From Saccharophagus sp. K07 (GTDB taxonomy: Bacteria; Pseudomonadota; Gammaproteobacteria; Pseudomonadales; Cellvibrionaceae), in contig NZ_QRAI01000001.1 of assembly GCF_014336955.1 (NCBI RefSeq), forward strand, positions 1,054,001-1,118,000: a stretch of DNA of 64,000 nucleotides, written 5' to 3'. A program made the translations under genes and the position numbers. The notes under the pieces are model-generated. The model saw nothing but the letters and a program-made list of their open reading frames with translations. It searched no databases and was not told the origin of the DNA. Below, piece after piece: positions 30,601 through 38,144 of this stretch. Numbering within the stretch: the first letter of the stretch is position 1; each line of letters starts with the position of its first letter.

Positions 30601-31382
30601 TTGATATAGGGGCGTAATTCAGCTGCACCCAGCGCGCAGTTGAGGCCTATGGAAAGTGGTTTTGCATGGGCGAGCGAGTTGTAGAAGGCTTCGGTTGTCT
30701 GACCGGACAGGGTGCGACCAGAAGCATCGGTAATGGTGCCCGAAATCATGATCGGCAGCTCGCATGCGTTATCTTCGAAATAATCGAAGATCGCGAATAT
30801 GGCAGCCTTGGCGTTTAAAGTGTCGAAGATGGTTTCGACCATCAATATGTCTGCGCCACCTTTTACGAGTCCATCAATGGCCACTTTGTAGTCGCTGACG
30901 AGTTGGTCGAAAGTAATATTGCGCGCGCCCGGGTCGTTTACGTCCGGAGAGATAGAGCAGGTTCGGCTGGTTGGGCCTAAAACTCCCGCAACAAAACGAG
31001 GCTTATCAGGTGTCTGTGCAGAAAATTTGTCAGCTGCCTGGCGTGCGAGTTGCGCTGCAGTGAAATTTAATTCGAATACCAGCTCTTCCAGATGGTAATC
31101 TGCTTGAGATACCGCTGTACTATTAAACGTATTGGTTTCGATGATATCCGCACCCGCCGCCAAATAGGCTTCATGGATCTCCGTGATGATATGAGGCTGG
31201 GTGATGCACAGTAGGTCGTTATTTCCCTTGAGATCAGATCGGTGCTCGGCGAAACGCACGCCCCTATAATCTTTGTCGCTTAACTTATAGCTCTGAATCA
31301 TGGTGCCCATGGCACCGTCCAGAATCAGAATACGCTGACGAAGCTGGTCGTGAAGAGAGGTTAGGCGACGGTTTTGGTCCAC
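27693..31382 (-). CDS. metH: Cobalamin-dependent methionine synthase
   Basis: MetH transfers the methyl of 5-methyltetrahydrofolate via cobalamin to homocysteine. The 1,229-residue protein has all four modules: homocysteine-binding barrel (zinc Cys in [10 protein letters not shown] and in [11 protein letters not shown]), folate-binding barrel ([18 protein letters not shown]), B12 domains with the [14 protein letters not shown] loop that holds the lower-ligand His, and the C-terminal SAM-activation domain ([15 protein letters not shown]). The apparent start is GTG at 31382 (ATTTCC GTG), with a weak SD. It shares a 163-base divergent promoter region with nfuA, including a near-perfect 16-bp palindrome 15 bases upstream. 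Confidence 0.98.
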   Translation of the reverse strand: MDQNRRLTSLHDQLRQRILILDGAMGTMIQSYKLSDKDYRGVRFAEHRSDLKGNNDLLCITQPHIITEIHEAYLAAGADIIETNTFNSTAVSQADYHLEELVFELNFTAAQLARQAADKFSAQTPDKPRFVAGVLGPTSRTCSISPDVNDPGARNITFDQLVSDYKVAIDGLVKGGADILMVETIFDTLNAKAAIFAIFDYFEDNACELPIMISGTITDASGRTLSGQTTEAFYNSLAHAKPLSIGLNCALGAAELRPYIKELSRISACYVSAHPNAGLPNEFGAYDQSAEEMAEIVGEFAASGFLNIVGGCCGTTPAHIAAIAEKVKAYKPRSLPQIEPACRLSGLEPFNISKDSLFVNVGERCNVTGSARFKKLIVSGDYTTALEVALEQVENGAQVIDINMDEGMLDAEKAMVRFLNLIAGEPDIARVPIMVDSSKWNVIEAGLKCIQGKAIVNSISLKGGEEEFIKQATLCRKYGAAVVVMAFDEKGQADTAARKKEICERSYKILTQQVGMNPADIIFDPNIFAVATGIDEHNNYAVDFIEATQWIRENLPYASVSGGVSNVSFSFRGNNPVREAIHSVFLYHAIKAGMNMGIVNAGQLAIYDDLPSELRGAVEDVILNRHPHATENLVELAEKYRDDGATAKKEDQAWRELPVNKRLEHALVKGITTHIIEDTEEARQQASRPLDVIEGPLMDGMNVVGDLFGAGKMFLPQVVKSARVMKQAVAYLRPFIEQEKTADTKTNGRILMATVKGDVHDIGKNIVGVVLQCNNFEVIDLGVMVPCETILQVAREKSCDIIGLSGLITPSLDEMVTVASEMQRQGFNIPLLIGGATTSKAHTAVKIEPQYHNNQVIYVPDASRAVGVASQLLSTEQRDQFVAGVKAEYEKVRERNANRQRRPLIPYKEAIKRRPEINWDDYTPPAPSFTGIRTFKNYPLKELVDYIDWTPFFMSWDLAGKYPDILQDEVVGQAATQLYQDARRLLDDIIAHNRISASAVIGFWPANTVDDDDILVQPQDSAPVRLHHLRQQQDKNTVDGRLYSLADFVAPQTSGKQDYIGAFVVTAGIGAEELAKEYEAKGDDYNSIMVKALADRLAEAFAERMHERVRKEFWGYAAAESLDNEALIKERYQGIRPAPGYPACPDHTEKATLFRLLNATNETGVKLTEHFAMFPTAAVSGWYFAHPQAKYFGVGKIGADQVEELAKRKGVDKQSIERWLQPNLDYSPT

Positions 31383-31396
31383 GGAAATATACCTAT

Positions 31397-31412
31397 ATCA
31401 AAATTTTTTGAT
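31397..31412 (-). promoter_or_regulatory. Palindrome just upstream of metH, possible operator
   Basis: ATCAAAA (31397-31403) and TTTTGAT (31406-31412) are perfectly inverted around TT. The element ends 14 bases before the metH GTG, so it overlaps the ribosome-binding/leader zone. ArsR-type SAH regulators of methionine genes bind AT-rich palindromes of this kind, but no regulator gene is nearby, so assignment to one is only a suggestion. Confidence 0.4.
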
Positions 31413-31478
31413 GCAGAGTCGAAATTGTAACAGAATCCCGTTACGCCATGCTGTTTAAATCCCTTGGAATTGGCTAAA

Positions 31479-31503
31479 ATACCCGAGTAATTTACTCGGT
31501 CTT
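31479..31503 (+). promoter_or_regulatory. IscR type-1-like operator upstream of nfuA
   Basis: The 17-base core CCGAGTAATTTACTCGG is an inverted repeat preceded by ATAC and fits the IscR type-1 layout (ATASYY-GACT-RWWWY-AGTC-RRSTAT) apart from GAGT/ACTC in place of GACT/AGTC and a poor right flank. A possible -10 (TAATTT, 31488-31493) lies inside it, with TTGGAA (31464-31469) 18 bases upstream. nfuA is a known IscR target in E. coli, which strengthens the reading. It would repress nfuA when IscR carries its Fe-S cluster. Confidence 0.68.
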
Positions 31504-31545
31504 TGTTCGTTTATAGTTACGAACGTTTGTTGTGAGAAGGTTTTT

Positions 31546-32151
31546 ATGTCCCAAGCTGAAAAGTGGGTTCCTGCTGTCACTATTACTGAATCCGCCCAAG
31601 CATACTTGGCGGAGCTTTTGCGCAAGCAGAACTGTGAAGGCATTGGTATCCGAATGTTCGTCGCTAGCCCCGGAACTCCCCAGGCGGAAACTTGCATTGC
31701 TTACTTGCGTCCAGGTGAGGAAAAGGAAGGGGATGTGTGCGTACCGTTAAATGGCTTCAATGCTTGGTTTGAAGGAAAGAGCATCCCGTACCTGGAAGAT
31801 GCCAAGGTGGATTATTCTCCCGACCGTATGGGCGGACAACTCACTATCCGGGCACCCAATTCTAAGATGCCCAAAATCAGTGACGACAGTCCGATCGAAG
31901 ACAAGGTCAACTATGTGCTTTACAACGATGTAAACCCTGGTTTGGCAGCTCACGGTGGTAACGTAAGCCTTGTGCAAATTACCGAAGATGGATATGCCGT
32001 ATTGAAATTTGGTGGCGGTTGTCAGGGATGCAGTGCAGTTGATTTGACCCTTAAAGAAGGGGTTGAAAAAACCTTGGTATCAAAAATCCCCGAATTAAAA
32101 GGCGTGAAAGATGTAACGGACCACAGCGATACATCAAATGCTTACTATTAA
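31546..32151 (+). CDS. nfuA: Fe/S biogenesis protein NfuA
   Basis: NfuA is an iron-sulfur cluster carrier used under stress. The 201-residue protein has an N-terminal A-type-like (degenerate) domain and a C-terminal Nfu domain with the cluster-binding CxxC in [15 protein letters not shown]. Length is as in E. coli. The start ATG 31546 has GAGAAGG upstream. It is divergent from metH and has an IscR-like site in the promoter zone. Confidence 0.97.
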   Translation: MSQAEKWVPAVTITESAQAYLAELLRKQNCEGIGIRMFVASPGTPQAETCIAYLRPGEEKEGDVCVPLNGFNAWFEGKSIPYLEDAKVDYSPDRMGGQLTIRAPNSKMPKISDDSPIEDKVNYVLYNDVNPGLAAHGGNVSLVQITEDGYAVLKFGGGCQGCSAVDLTLKEGVEKTLVSKIPELKGVKDVTDHSDTSNAYY

Positions 32152-32193
32152 TTAATCGACTTCTGAATCTGAGGTGATGCGGGAATGCGTCAC

Positions 32194-32652
32194 CTACGCA
32201 TCAAGGATGAGTTTCTCGCTATGCTCAAAAAGCGTTTTGACGAAATCAAATTGCGGACTGCCGTCGAGAGATTGTCTCGCCCAATTGATGGCGATATCGT
32301 CGGCCCACTCCACGCAATACTTTTCAAAATGTTGCTCGCGATATTTATCGTGCCAATAACTAATAAGAAGCGTACGAGATTTTGGTGATCCAAGGATCGC
32401 CTGGATGTTGTTGAGGAATTCCGCTAGCGCTTTGATGCTGGAAAGTTGGCGACAAACTGCGTCTGGCGCGAATATGTAGTCATAGCCAGACATTTCCGCG
32501 ACGCGCAAGTCGTACCAAAGTGAGCGCTTATCTCCCAGTTCACTGACGAGTTGTTCCAGTGAATTATCTTGATAACTTCTATTTGAGTTGCTGGTAGAAA
32601 ACATCGCGATGCCGGAGATTGGCTGTCCGTGCATTGGAATTGCGACCTGCAC
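32194..32652 (-). CDS. Hypothetical protein
   Basis: I do not recognise this 152-residue protein. It is hydrophilic with mixed alpha/beta content, a central LWYDLRVAEMSGYDYIFAP segment and a later SPKSRTLLISYWHDKYREQHFEKYCVEWADDIAINWA region. The GTG at 32652 has no clear SD. In-frame coding-looking sequence continues upstream for about 30 codons (VALVVFAHSSFIRNEKL-like) to a TAA, without an ATG, GTG or TTG. So the true start may be missing, non-canonical, or the 5' end may be degraded. It is transcribed toward nfuA's end. Confidence 0.5.
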   Translation of the reverse strand: MQVAIPMHGQPISGIAMFSTSNSNRSYQDNSLEQLVSELGDKRSLWYDLRVAEMSGYDYIFAPDAVCRQLSSIKALAEFLNNIQAILGSPKSRTLLISYWHDKYREQHFEKYCVEWADDIAINWARQSLDGSPQFDFVKTLFEHSEKLILDA

Positions 32653-32850
32653 CCTGCAGGCCTGAAGTTTTTCATTACGGATGAATGAAGAATGTGCAAA
32701 AACTACCAGCGCAACATTAGAAAATCCAGTTCTGATTTTGCACTTTTAAACTTTGTAAGAAATTTCTTCGTGAAAACGTGACCGAGTGGCGCCGTTTTTC
32801 GCGAAGGCTTTCTCTAAGTTGAGGGGATTGCTGGAAAAATCGGAGAGAAT

Positions 32851-32871
32851 GGCGGAGCACAAGGCTCCGCC
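32851..32871 (-). terminator. Stem-loop after the DAHP synthase gene
   Basis: GGCGGAGC (32851-32858) pairs with GCTCCGCC (32864-32871), loop ACAAG. It lies eight bases beyond the stop of the minus-strand DAHP synthase, but the following minus-strand sequence has only a weak T tract, so termination may need other factors. Confidence 0.65.
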
Positions 32872-32878
32872 TAGAGGA

Positions 32879-33952
32879 TTAATTGCGGGTAGGCAGTATG
32901 TCTTTGATTTTTTCGCGAGCGGATCGCAAGCAGTCTTCTGTTGTTTGCCAGTCAATGCATGCGTCGGTCACAGACACGCCGTACTTGAGCTCGGACAAGT
33001 TGGCGGGAATTTTTTGGTTTCCGCCGCCAATGTTGCTCTCGATCATGACGCCAATAATGGATTTGTTGCCTTCCAGGATTTGGTTGGCCACGTTGTCCAA
33101 TACCAGGGGCTGAAGCTCATGGTTTTTGTTGGAGTTGGCGTGGCTGCAGTCGACCATTATGTTCGTCGGCACACCGGCTTCGGCCAGTTCTTTCTCGCAC
33201 ATGGTGACGCTTACGGAATCATAGTTGGGTTTGCCGTTGCCACCGCGCAGAACCACATGGCCGTATGGATTGCCACGGGTATGGATAATGGACACCTGGC
33301 CTTCCGCATTGATGCCGAGAAATCTGTGTGGGTTGCTGACAGATTGCAATGCATTAATGGCTACTGTGAGGCTGCCGTCAGTGCCGTTCTTGAAGCCTAC
33401 CGCTGACGAGAGGCCGCTCGCCATTTCTCTGTGGGTCTGGGATTCGGTTGTGCGCGCGCCTATCGCTGACCAGGAAATCAAATCTTGCAGATATTGCGGC
33501 GAGATGGGGTCCAGGGCCTCGGTGGCCGCGGGCAATCCTAGTTCAGCGATATCCAGCAATAGCTTACGTCCGACGTGCAATCCGTCTTGAATCTTGAACG
33601 AATCATTGAGATAGGGATCGTTGATCAACCCTTTCCAGCCTACTGTTGTGCGCGGTTTCTCGAAATAAACGCGCATGACGATAAACAGAGTGTCGGCAAC
33701 TTCATCGGCCAAATTCTTGAGCCGCTGCGCATAATCCATCGCAGCTTTGGTGTCGTGGATGGAGCAGGGGCCGATGACCACCAGCAGGCGATGATCTTGT
33801 CTGTCGAGAATGCGACGAATGGTTTCCCGTCCAGAAGTGACCGTTTCAATGGCCTTCTCTGTAACAGGCAGGTTTCGCTTCAATTCCGCGGGGGAAATCA
33901 AAATTTCTTGCGACACGACGTTTAAATCGTCGATGGAAAGGGATTTGCTCAT
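32879..33952 (-). CDS. aroG: 3-deoxy-7-phosphoheptulonate synthase (DAHP synthase)
   Basis: This class I DAHP synthase condenses PEP with erythrose 4-phosphate, the entry to aromatic amino-acid synthesis. The 357-residue protein from ATG 33952 has LLVVIGPCSIHD near the N-terminus, the RVYFEKPRTTVGWKGLINDP motif, and the NIMVDCSHANSNK metal-site region. A GTG at 33961 is an alternative start. Isozyme type (Phe-, Tyr- or Trp-sensitive; aroF/G/H) cannot be decided from sequence by eye, so the symbol is the best family guess. Confidence 0.9.
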   Translation of the reverse strand: MSKSLSIDDLNVVSQEILISPAELKRNLPVTEKAIETVTSGRETIRRILDRQDHRLLVVIGPCSIHDTKAAMDYAQRLKNLADEVADTLFIVMRVYFEKPRTTVGWKGLINDPYLNDSFKIQDGLHVGRKLLLDIAELGLPAATEALDPISPQYLQDLISWSAIGARTTESQTHREMASGLSSAVGFKNGTDGSLTVAINALQSVSNPHRFLGINAEGQVSIIHTRGNPYGHVVLRGGNGKPNYDSVSVTMCEKELAEAGVPTNIMVDCSHANSNKNHELQPLVLDNVANQILEGNKSIIGVMIESNIGGGNQKIPANLSELKYGVSVTDACIDWQTTEDCLRSAREKIKDILPTRN

Positions 33953-34127
33953 TAGTATCACTGTAATCGTTTGTTCAGATGAGATAAGTGCCCGTTGGCT
34001 GAGAAAACAGCCAGATGTATTGCATTCTACTGAATAGTTTGGGAAAAGTCTGAATTCTTAGACTATGAACAGGATAGCTTTTATTTTGGAAGGAGCGGAG
34101 CGGAAAGTTTTGCGGAAGTGCTTCATT

Positions 34128-34204
34128 TGGTCGGAGAGACAGGATTCGAACCTGCGACCCCTGCCTCCCGAAGGCAGTGCTCTACCAAACTGAGCTACTC
34201 TCCG
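34128..34204 (-). tRNA. tRNA-Pro (CGG)
   Basis: On the minus strand the sequence folds as a full tRNA: acceptor CGGAGAG (34204-34198) with CTCTCCG, T-loop GTTCGAATCC, anticodon stem CTGCC/GGCAG with loop TTCGGGA (anticodon CGG), and an encoded CCA at 34130-34128. Length is 77 bases. It reads CCG codons. Confidence 0.95.
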
Positions 34205-34258
34205 ACGAATCTGTGAACGCCTCTTAACACCTTGAATTCGGTAGTGATAAGGCTGCCC

Positions 34259-34287
34259 AAAAAAGCGCGCGCAGTATCGCTTTTTTT
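34259..34287. terminator. A/T-flanked stem-loop between tRNA-Pro and the AGE-family gene
   Basis: AAAAAAGCG (34259-34267) pairs with CGCTTTTTT (34278-34286), loop of ten, with a 7-T run on the plus strand. Only three GC pairs, and both flanking genes diverge from it, so its role is unclear. Confidence 0.4.
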
Positions 34288-34410
34288 AAAATTTTTGGCA
34301 AACATTTGTTGTCCTGTGAGTTGTCACTAATGATCAGCTCAGGGAAGTTGTTATGATCGCACCCTTGCTTATAGCTGACGACCCTAGATCACAAAAAGAA
34401 GTCTCATCGA

Positions 34411-35487
34411 ATGAAATCAACTTGTATTGAAGCCTTGGAGCAGTGGGTGTCTTGGATGCGACAGGAAGTGCTGCCTTTCTGGATGGCAAAGGGGCGCCAC
34501 GGCAAGGAAGGGTGGTTTGCTCGTCGCCTGACGGTACGCGGCGGACTTGTTGATGAACAGCAGGTATTCCTTGGGACCCAGGCGCAGATGATCTATATAG
34601 TCGCGCGCGCGGAACAGGCTGGCTGGGTTGAAGGGACGCGCCGGTTGACTCATGACCTCATAGGCGTTTGCGGCCGATACGGTACTTTGCCTTGTCGAAG
34701 CGACGGTTATGTGCGATTGATTTCGAATCAGGCGGACATTCTGGATCAGCACTTTGATCTTGCGGATCACGCCCTCTTTCTATTGGCCAGCACTTCCATG
34801 TTTGCCGCTTACAACGAGGGATCTGATTTCCGCCGTGCTGGCAATATTCTCGAGTGGCTGAACCGGCTGTTCGCTTGCAATAACGGCGGTTGGGAGCAGG
34901 GTAATTATGCGGAGAAAACCCGCTTTAGCCGCTCGCATCGCCAAATGTTATTGGCATTTATTCTTCTTTATCAGATCACCGGTAAGTCAGTTTGGCAGCA
35001 GCGCGCCAGCGAGGTTTATTCATTATTCCGCGACAAGTTTTACGATGCGGCCAAGGGCGTCGTATACCAGCGGTTTGATTCAAGTTGGAATGTGCTGGAT
35101 GAAAAAGCTGAAGTGGACCTGCAGGAGCAACTGGCATGGGTTCATGCCCTTTGTGAGTATCGAGGTATTGTCGAGCAGTCTGTTCCTTCTGCAGACATTT
35201 ATCGGTCAACCCTGGCGCTTTTGGCCAGTCAGTCCAATGAGGGCGCGGCTGTAACTGCGCAGCGCATTTTGGCGGGGCTGGCTCTTCTGCAGCGTGGAGT
35301 TGATGTCGAAGCAGATGTAACGCAGAAGATGGCGGGGTTTTTCCAGAACTTTGTTCCAGGGAAAACCCAGGGTTCGTTTGTCGATGCCACTGGAGCTGAC
35401 GAAAACTCGACCGGATCTGTGGATGTGTTGTTCCTGCTGTTCGAATCGGCACTTCAGGCTGATCGCCTTTTGCGCGCCCCTCATTAG
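34411..35487 (+). CDS. AGE-family (N-acylglucosamine 2-epimerase-like) protein
   Basis: The 358-residue protein has the all-helical alpha6/alpha6-barrel pattern of AGE-family isomerases (mannose isomerase, cellobiose 2-epimerase), with the recognisable segments LGTQAQMIYIVARAEQAGW, FDLADHALFLLAS and RSHRQMLLAF. Several positions that carry catalytic His and Arg in the active family members appear substituted: TQARM is TQAQM, and the PHMHLLEA-like motif is SHRQMLLAF. So activity is uncertain. It lies convergent with the LacI-type regulator (ends overlap by four bases) and upstream of the mannan locus, which suggests a role in mannose/mannobiose metabolism. It could alternatively be a sugar-binding or regulatory relative. 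Confidence 0.68.
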   Translation: MKSTCIEALEQWVSWMRQEVLPFWMAKGRHGKEGWFARRLTVRGGLVDEQQVFLGTQAQMIYIVARAEQAGWVEGTRRLTHDLIGVCGRYGTLPCRSDGYVRLISNQADILDQHFDLADHALFLLASTSMFAAYNEGSDFRRAGNILEWLNRLFACNNGGWEQGNYAEKTRFSRSHRQMLLAFILLYQITGKSVWQQRASEVYSLFRDKFYDAAKGVVYQRFDSSWNVLDEKAEVDLQEQLAWVHALCEYRGIVEQSVPSADIYRSTLALLASQSNEGAAVTAQRILAGLALLQRGVDVEADVTQKMAGFFQNFVPGKTQGSFVDATGADENSTGSVDVLFLLFESALQADRLLRAPH

Positions 35488-36467
35488 CGAGGGCGGCAAG
35501 TGCTTTTGCGGATAATAAGCTCAGTCGGCAGAACGATTTCCGAGGTCGACAGATCTTCTCCTTCAATGACGCGCAGCAGTGTGTCCATGGCGAGTTTGCC
35601 GATTTCCTCCGCCGGCTGGGCCATAGTGGTTAAGCCCGGGTCCCAATATTTCGAATAGGTGATGTCATCGAATCCGGTGACGGATATATCTTCGGGCACT
35701 CTCAATCCCCGTCCCTTTATGGTCTGAATCGCCCCCAGCGCCATCTCATCGTTCATGCAGCAAATTGCCGTCGGCATTTTGCTGAGCGCGAAGAATTGTG
35801 TGGCGGCATTTTGGCCGGACCACATGGTGAAATCGCCTTCGATTACCAACTCCTTTTCGAAGGGAATACCCGCTGCTTCCAGGGCCATTTTGTAGCCTCG
35901 CAGTCGGTCAATCGTGTGTGGATTCTCTTTCAGACCGGAAATAACTCCGATGCGTTTATGGCCGAGGCTGATCATGTAGTCGACTATGGTTTTGGTCGCG
36001 CCAGCGTTATCCACCCGAATGGAAGGGCCAGGGGTGTCTTCGCAGCCGCACGCATTGACCCAGGGAATGCGCTCTCTTCCGGAACTCATGGAATGTGGAC
36101 GGAGTTGAATGACACCGTCAGCCAGCCGGGTTTCAACACGATTGACATAGTCTTGCTCGCGTTTGGACGTTTCCCTGGTATCTCCCAGCAGCACGGCATA
36201 GCCTTTTTGTTGGGCGCGGTCCTCAATGGCTTGGATCACCTGGGAAAAAAACGGGTTGGTGATATCGGGCACCAAGACCACAATGGCAAAGGATTTGGCG
36301 GCACGGAAGTTGCGGGCAAGAAGATTCGGGCGGTATCCGACTGCCTGGATGGCGTCGTGGACTTTTTTGAGGCTTTCCTCCGACACTTTTTCGGGATTGG
36401 TCAACGCGCGTGAGACAGTGGCAACCGACACTCCGGCTGCTTGGGCGACTTCTCGAATGTTCGACAT
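35484..36467 (-). CDS. LacI-family transcriptional repressor of the mannan genes
   Basis: The 327-residue protein has the N-terminal LacI helix-turn-helix (IREVAQAAGVSVATVSRALTNPEKVSEESLKKVHDAIQAVGYRPNLLARNFR) and a periplasmic-binding-like sugar domain ending with VTGFDDITYSKYWDPGLTTMAQPAEEIG, as in family members. It is divergent from the GH130 gene; a perfect 12-bp palindrome between them is a typical LacI operator. Therefore it likely represses the mannan locus and itself until a mannose-type oligosaccharide is present. The exact effector is unknown. Confidence 0.9.
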   Translation of the reverse strand: MSNIREVAQAAGVSVATVSRALTNPEKVSEESLKKVHDAIQAVGYRPNLLARNFRAAKSFAIVVLVPDITNPFFSQVIQAIEDRAQQKGYAVLLGDTRETSKREQDYVNRVETRLADGVIQLRPHSMSSGRERIPWVNACGCEDTPGPSIRVDNAGATKTIVDYMISLGHKRIGVISGLKENPHTIDRLRGYKMALEAAGIPFEKELVIEGDFTMWSGQNAATQFFALSKMPTAICCMNDEMALGAIQTIKGRGLRVPEDISVTGFDDITYSKYWDPGLTTMAQPAEEIGKLAMDTLLRVIEGEDLSTSEIVLPTELIIRKSTCRPR

Positions 36468-36542
36468 GGTAAATCACTGATTTTTCGAAAAATTCACAAA
36501 AATCTACCGGAAGCATTATGCGCTTGCCAGTAGATTTCGGTT

Positions 36543-36554
36543 GTAACCGGTTAC
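36543..36554 (+). promoter_or_regulatory. LacI-type operator between lacI-like gene and GH130 gene
   Basis: GTAACCGGTTAC is a perfect 12-bp palindrome with the central CG and the ACCGGT core usual for LacI-family operators. It is 75 bases from the regulator start and 85 from the GH130 start, so it can control both. Sequence is direct; the binding protein is inferred from proximity. Confidence 0.75.
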
Positions 36555-36639
36555 GCGAATGACTAACTATGCTAGGTTGGCGCTCCTGGAGAGCCACTGA
36601 ATCCTCCGTCCCTATTAAGAAAGAAGCCGAAGGTAGTGT

Positions 36640-37821
36640 ATGTCACACTTTGAAGTTCGCCTGAAGGCGCTTTTGCAGGATCATGAAGCCCTTATCCGCA
36701 AGAAAAATACCCCTACCGCTGCAAGCAACGGGATTTACCAGCGCTGGCAAAATCCGATACTCACCGCCGACCACACGCCTGTTTTTTGGCGCTATGACCT
36801 CAATGCTGCCACCAATCCTTTTTTGATGGAGCGCTTGGGGGTAAATGCGACTTTCAATTCCGGGGCAATTTACCGCGACGGAAAATATTTATTGGTGGTG
36901 CGGGTGGAGGGGCACGATCGTAAATCCTTTTTCGCCGTTGCTGAGAGCACCACTGGCGTCGACGGTTTTCGGTTTTGGGATTATCCGATCACCATGCCGG
37001 AAACGGAGCATCCCGATACCAATGTTTACGATATGCGCCTAACGGAGCATGAGGACGGTTATATCTACGGGCTTTTCTGCACGGAACGCAAAGATCTGAC
37101 CAGGCCTGACGATACCTCCGCCGCGGAGGCTCAGTGCGGCATTGCGCGCACTCGGGATTTTGTTGAGTGGGAGCGTTTGCCAGATCTCATTACCTATTCG
37201 GGGCAGCAGCGCAATGTAGTGCTGCATCCGGATTTTATTGACGGCCAATACGCCTTCTATACCCGTCCGCAAGACGGGTTTATCAGTGTCGGCACTGGCG
37301 GTGGAATTGGCTGGGGGTTGGCAGAGGATGTCACTCGCGCCGAAATCAAAACGGAAGTCATTGTCGACAGCAAGCAATATCACACCATCAAAGAAGTGAA
37401 AAACGGCCAGGGGCCTGCGCCGCTGAAAACTCCAGAAGGCTGGCTGCATCTGGCTCATGGTGTGCGCAATACTGCCGCGGGTTTGCGCTATGTGCTGTAC
37501 GTATTTATGACGGATTTGCACGAACCTTGGGTGGTAACTTATAGCCCCGGCGGACACTTTATTGCTCCGCAAGGTGATGAGCGGGTGGGCGATGTGTCCA
37601 ATGTGGTGTTTTCGAACGGCTGGATTCTAAATGAGCACGGTGAAGTTTTTATTTATTACGCCTCTTCGGATACCCGTATGCATGTCGCCACTACCAGCGT
37701 TGAACAATTATTGGATTACGTGAAAAACACCCCCGCGGATGGATTGCGGTCGGCGGCTTCGGTGCAGGTGAGAAACGACCTTATCCGGCGCAATCTGGAA
37801 ATTCGACATCAATGGCAATAA
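36640..37821 (+). CDS. GH130 4-O-beta-D-mannosyl-D-glucose phosphorylase
   Basis: The 393-residue protein is a GH130 phosphorylase of the mannosyl-glucose type: [52 protein letters not shown] (with the catalytic Asp in YDMRLT), and the phosphate-site-rich later part. These enzymes convert 4-O-beta-mannosylglucose and phosphate to mannose 1-phosphate and glucose. The start ATG 36640 is weakly supported by GAAGGTAG. It is the first gene after the divergent repressor and would normally be followed by a 2-epimerase that supplies the substrate; only the 3' remnant of that gene is present here. The mannanase gene follows. Confidence 0.88.
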   Translation: MSHFEVRLKALLQDHEALIRKKNTPTAASNGIYQRWQNPILTADHTPVFWRYDLNAATNPFLMERLGVNATFNSGAIYRDGKYLLVVRVEGHDRKSFFAVAESTTGVDGFRFWDYPITMPETEHPDTNVYDMRLTEHEDGYIYGLFCTERKDLTRPDDTSAAEAQCGIARTRDFVEWERLPDLITYSGQQRNVVLHPDFIDGQYAFYTRPQDGFISVGTGGGIGWGLAEDVTRAEIKTEVIVDSKQYHTIKEVKNGQGPAPLKTPEGWLHLAHGVRNTAAGLRYVLYVFMTDLHEPWVVTYSPGGHFIAPQGDERVGDVSNVVFSNGWILNEHGEVFIYYASSDTRMHVATTSVEQLLDYVKNTPADGLRSAASVQVRNDLIRRNLEIRHQWQ

Positions 37822-38086
37822 ACATGTTGCATGCTGGGCGCAGGCAGAGGCGATGGTGGGATTTGCCAATATGTGGGATCTAGGAGAAGGCGCTCATTCT
37901 TCAGAAGCTGCACTAACTGTTTGGAAACATGTTCAGGATTTTTACCGGGATAAAGAACATGGCGAATGGTTCTGGTATTCGACGCGCGATCTGCGTCCTG
38001 AAGACAATGGTTATAAAGCTGGCGCCTGGAAGGCTCCTTATCACAATGGACGCGCAATGCTGATGATGTATCCGTTTCTGGCGTAA
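37820..38086 (+). pseudogene. C-terminal remnant of a cellobiose/mannobiose 2-epimerase gene
   Basis: Immediately after the GH130 stop, in another frame, translated sequence resembles the last part of a 2-epimerase: CWAQAEAMVGFANMWDL (about 37832-37882), HGEWFW (37958-37975), and WKAPYHNGRAM (around 38027-38060), ending at the TAA at 38084-38086. Only about 88 codons remain, with no upstream half, no start of its own beyond ATG 37853 and no promoter. A typical enzyme is about 390-410 residues, so roughly the first three quarters have been deleted. The family motif (QAEAMVGF) and PYHNGR leave little doubt about the origin. Confidence 0.8.
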
Positions 38087-38144
38087 ACTCCTGGACTTGG
38101 CTTATCGCAAAAATCCAAGATGGATCTTTAAAGAAGAGAATCTC

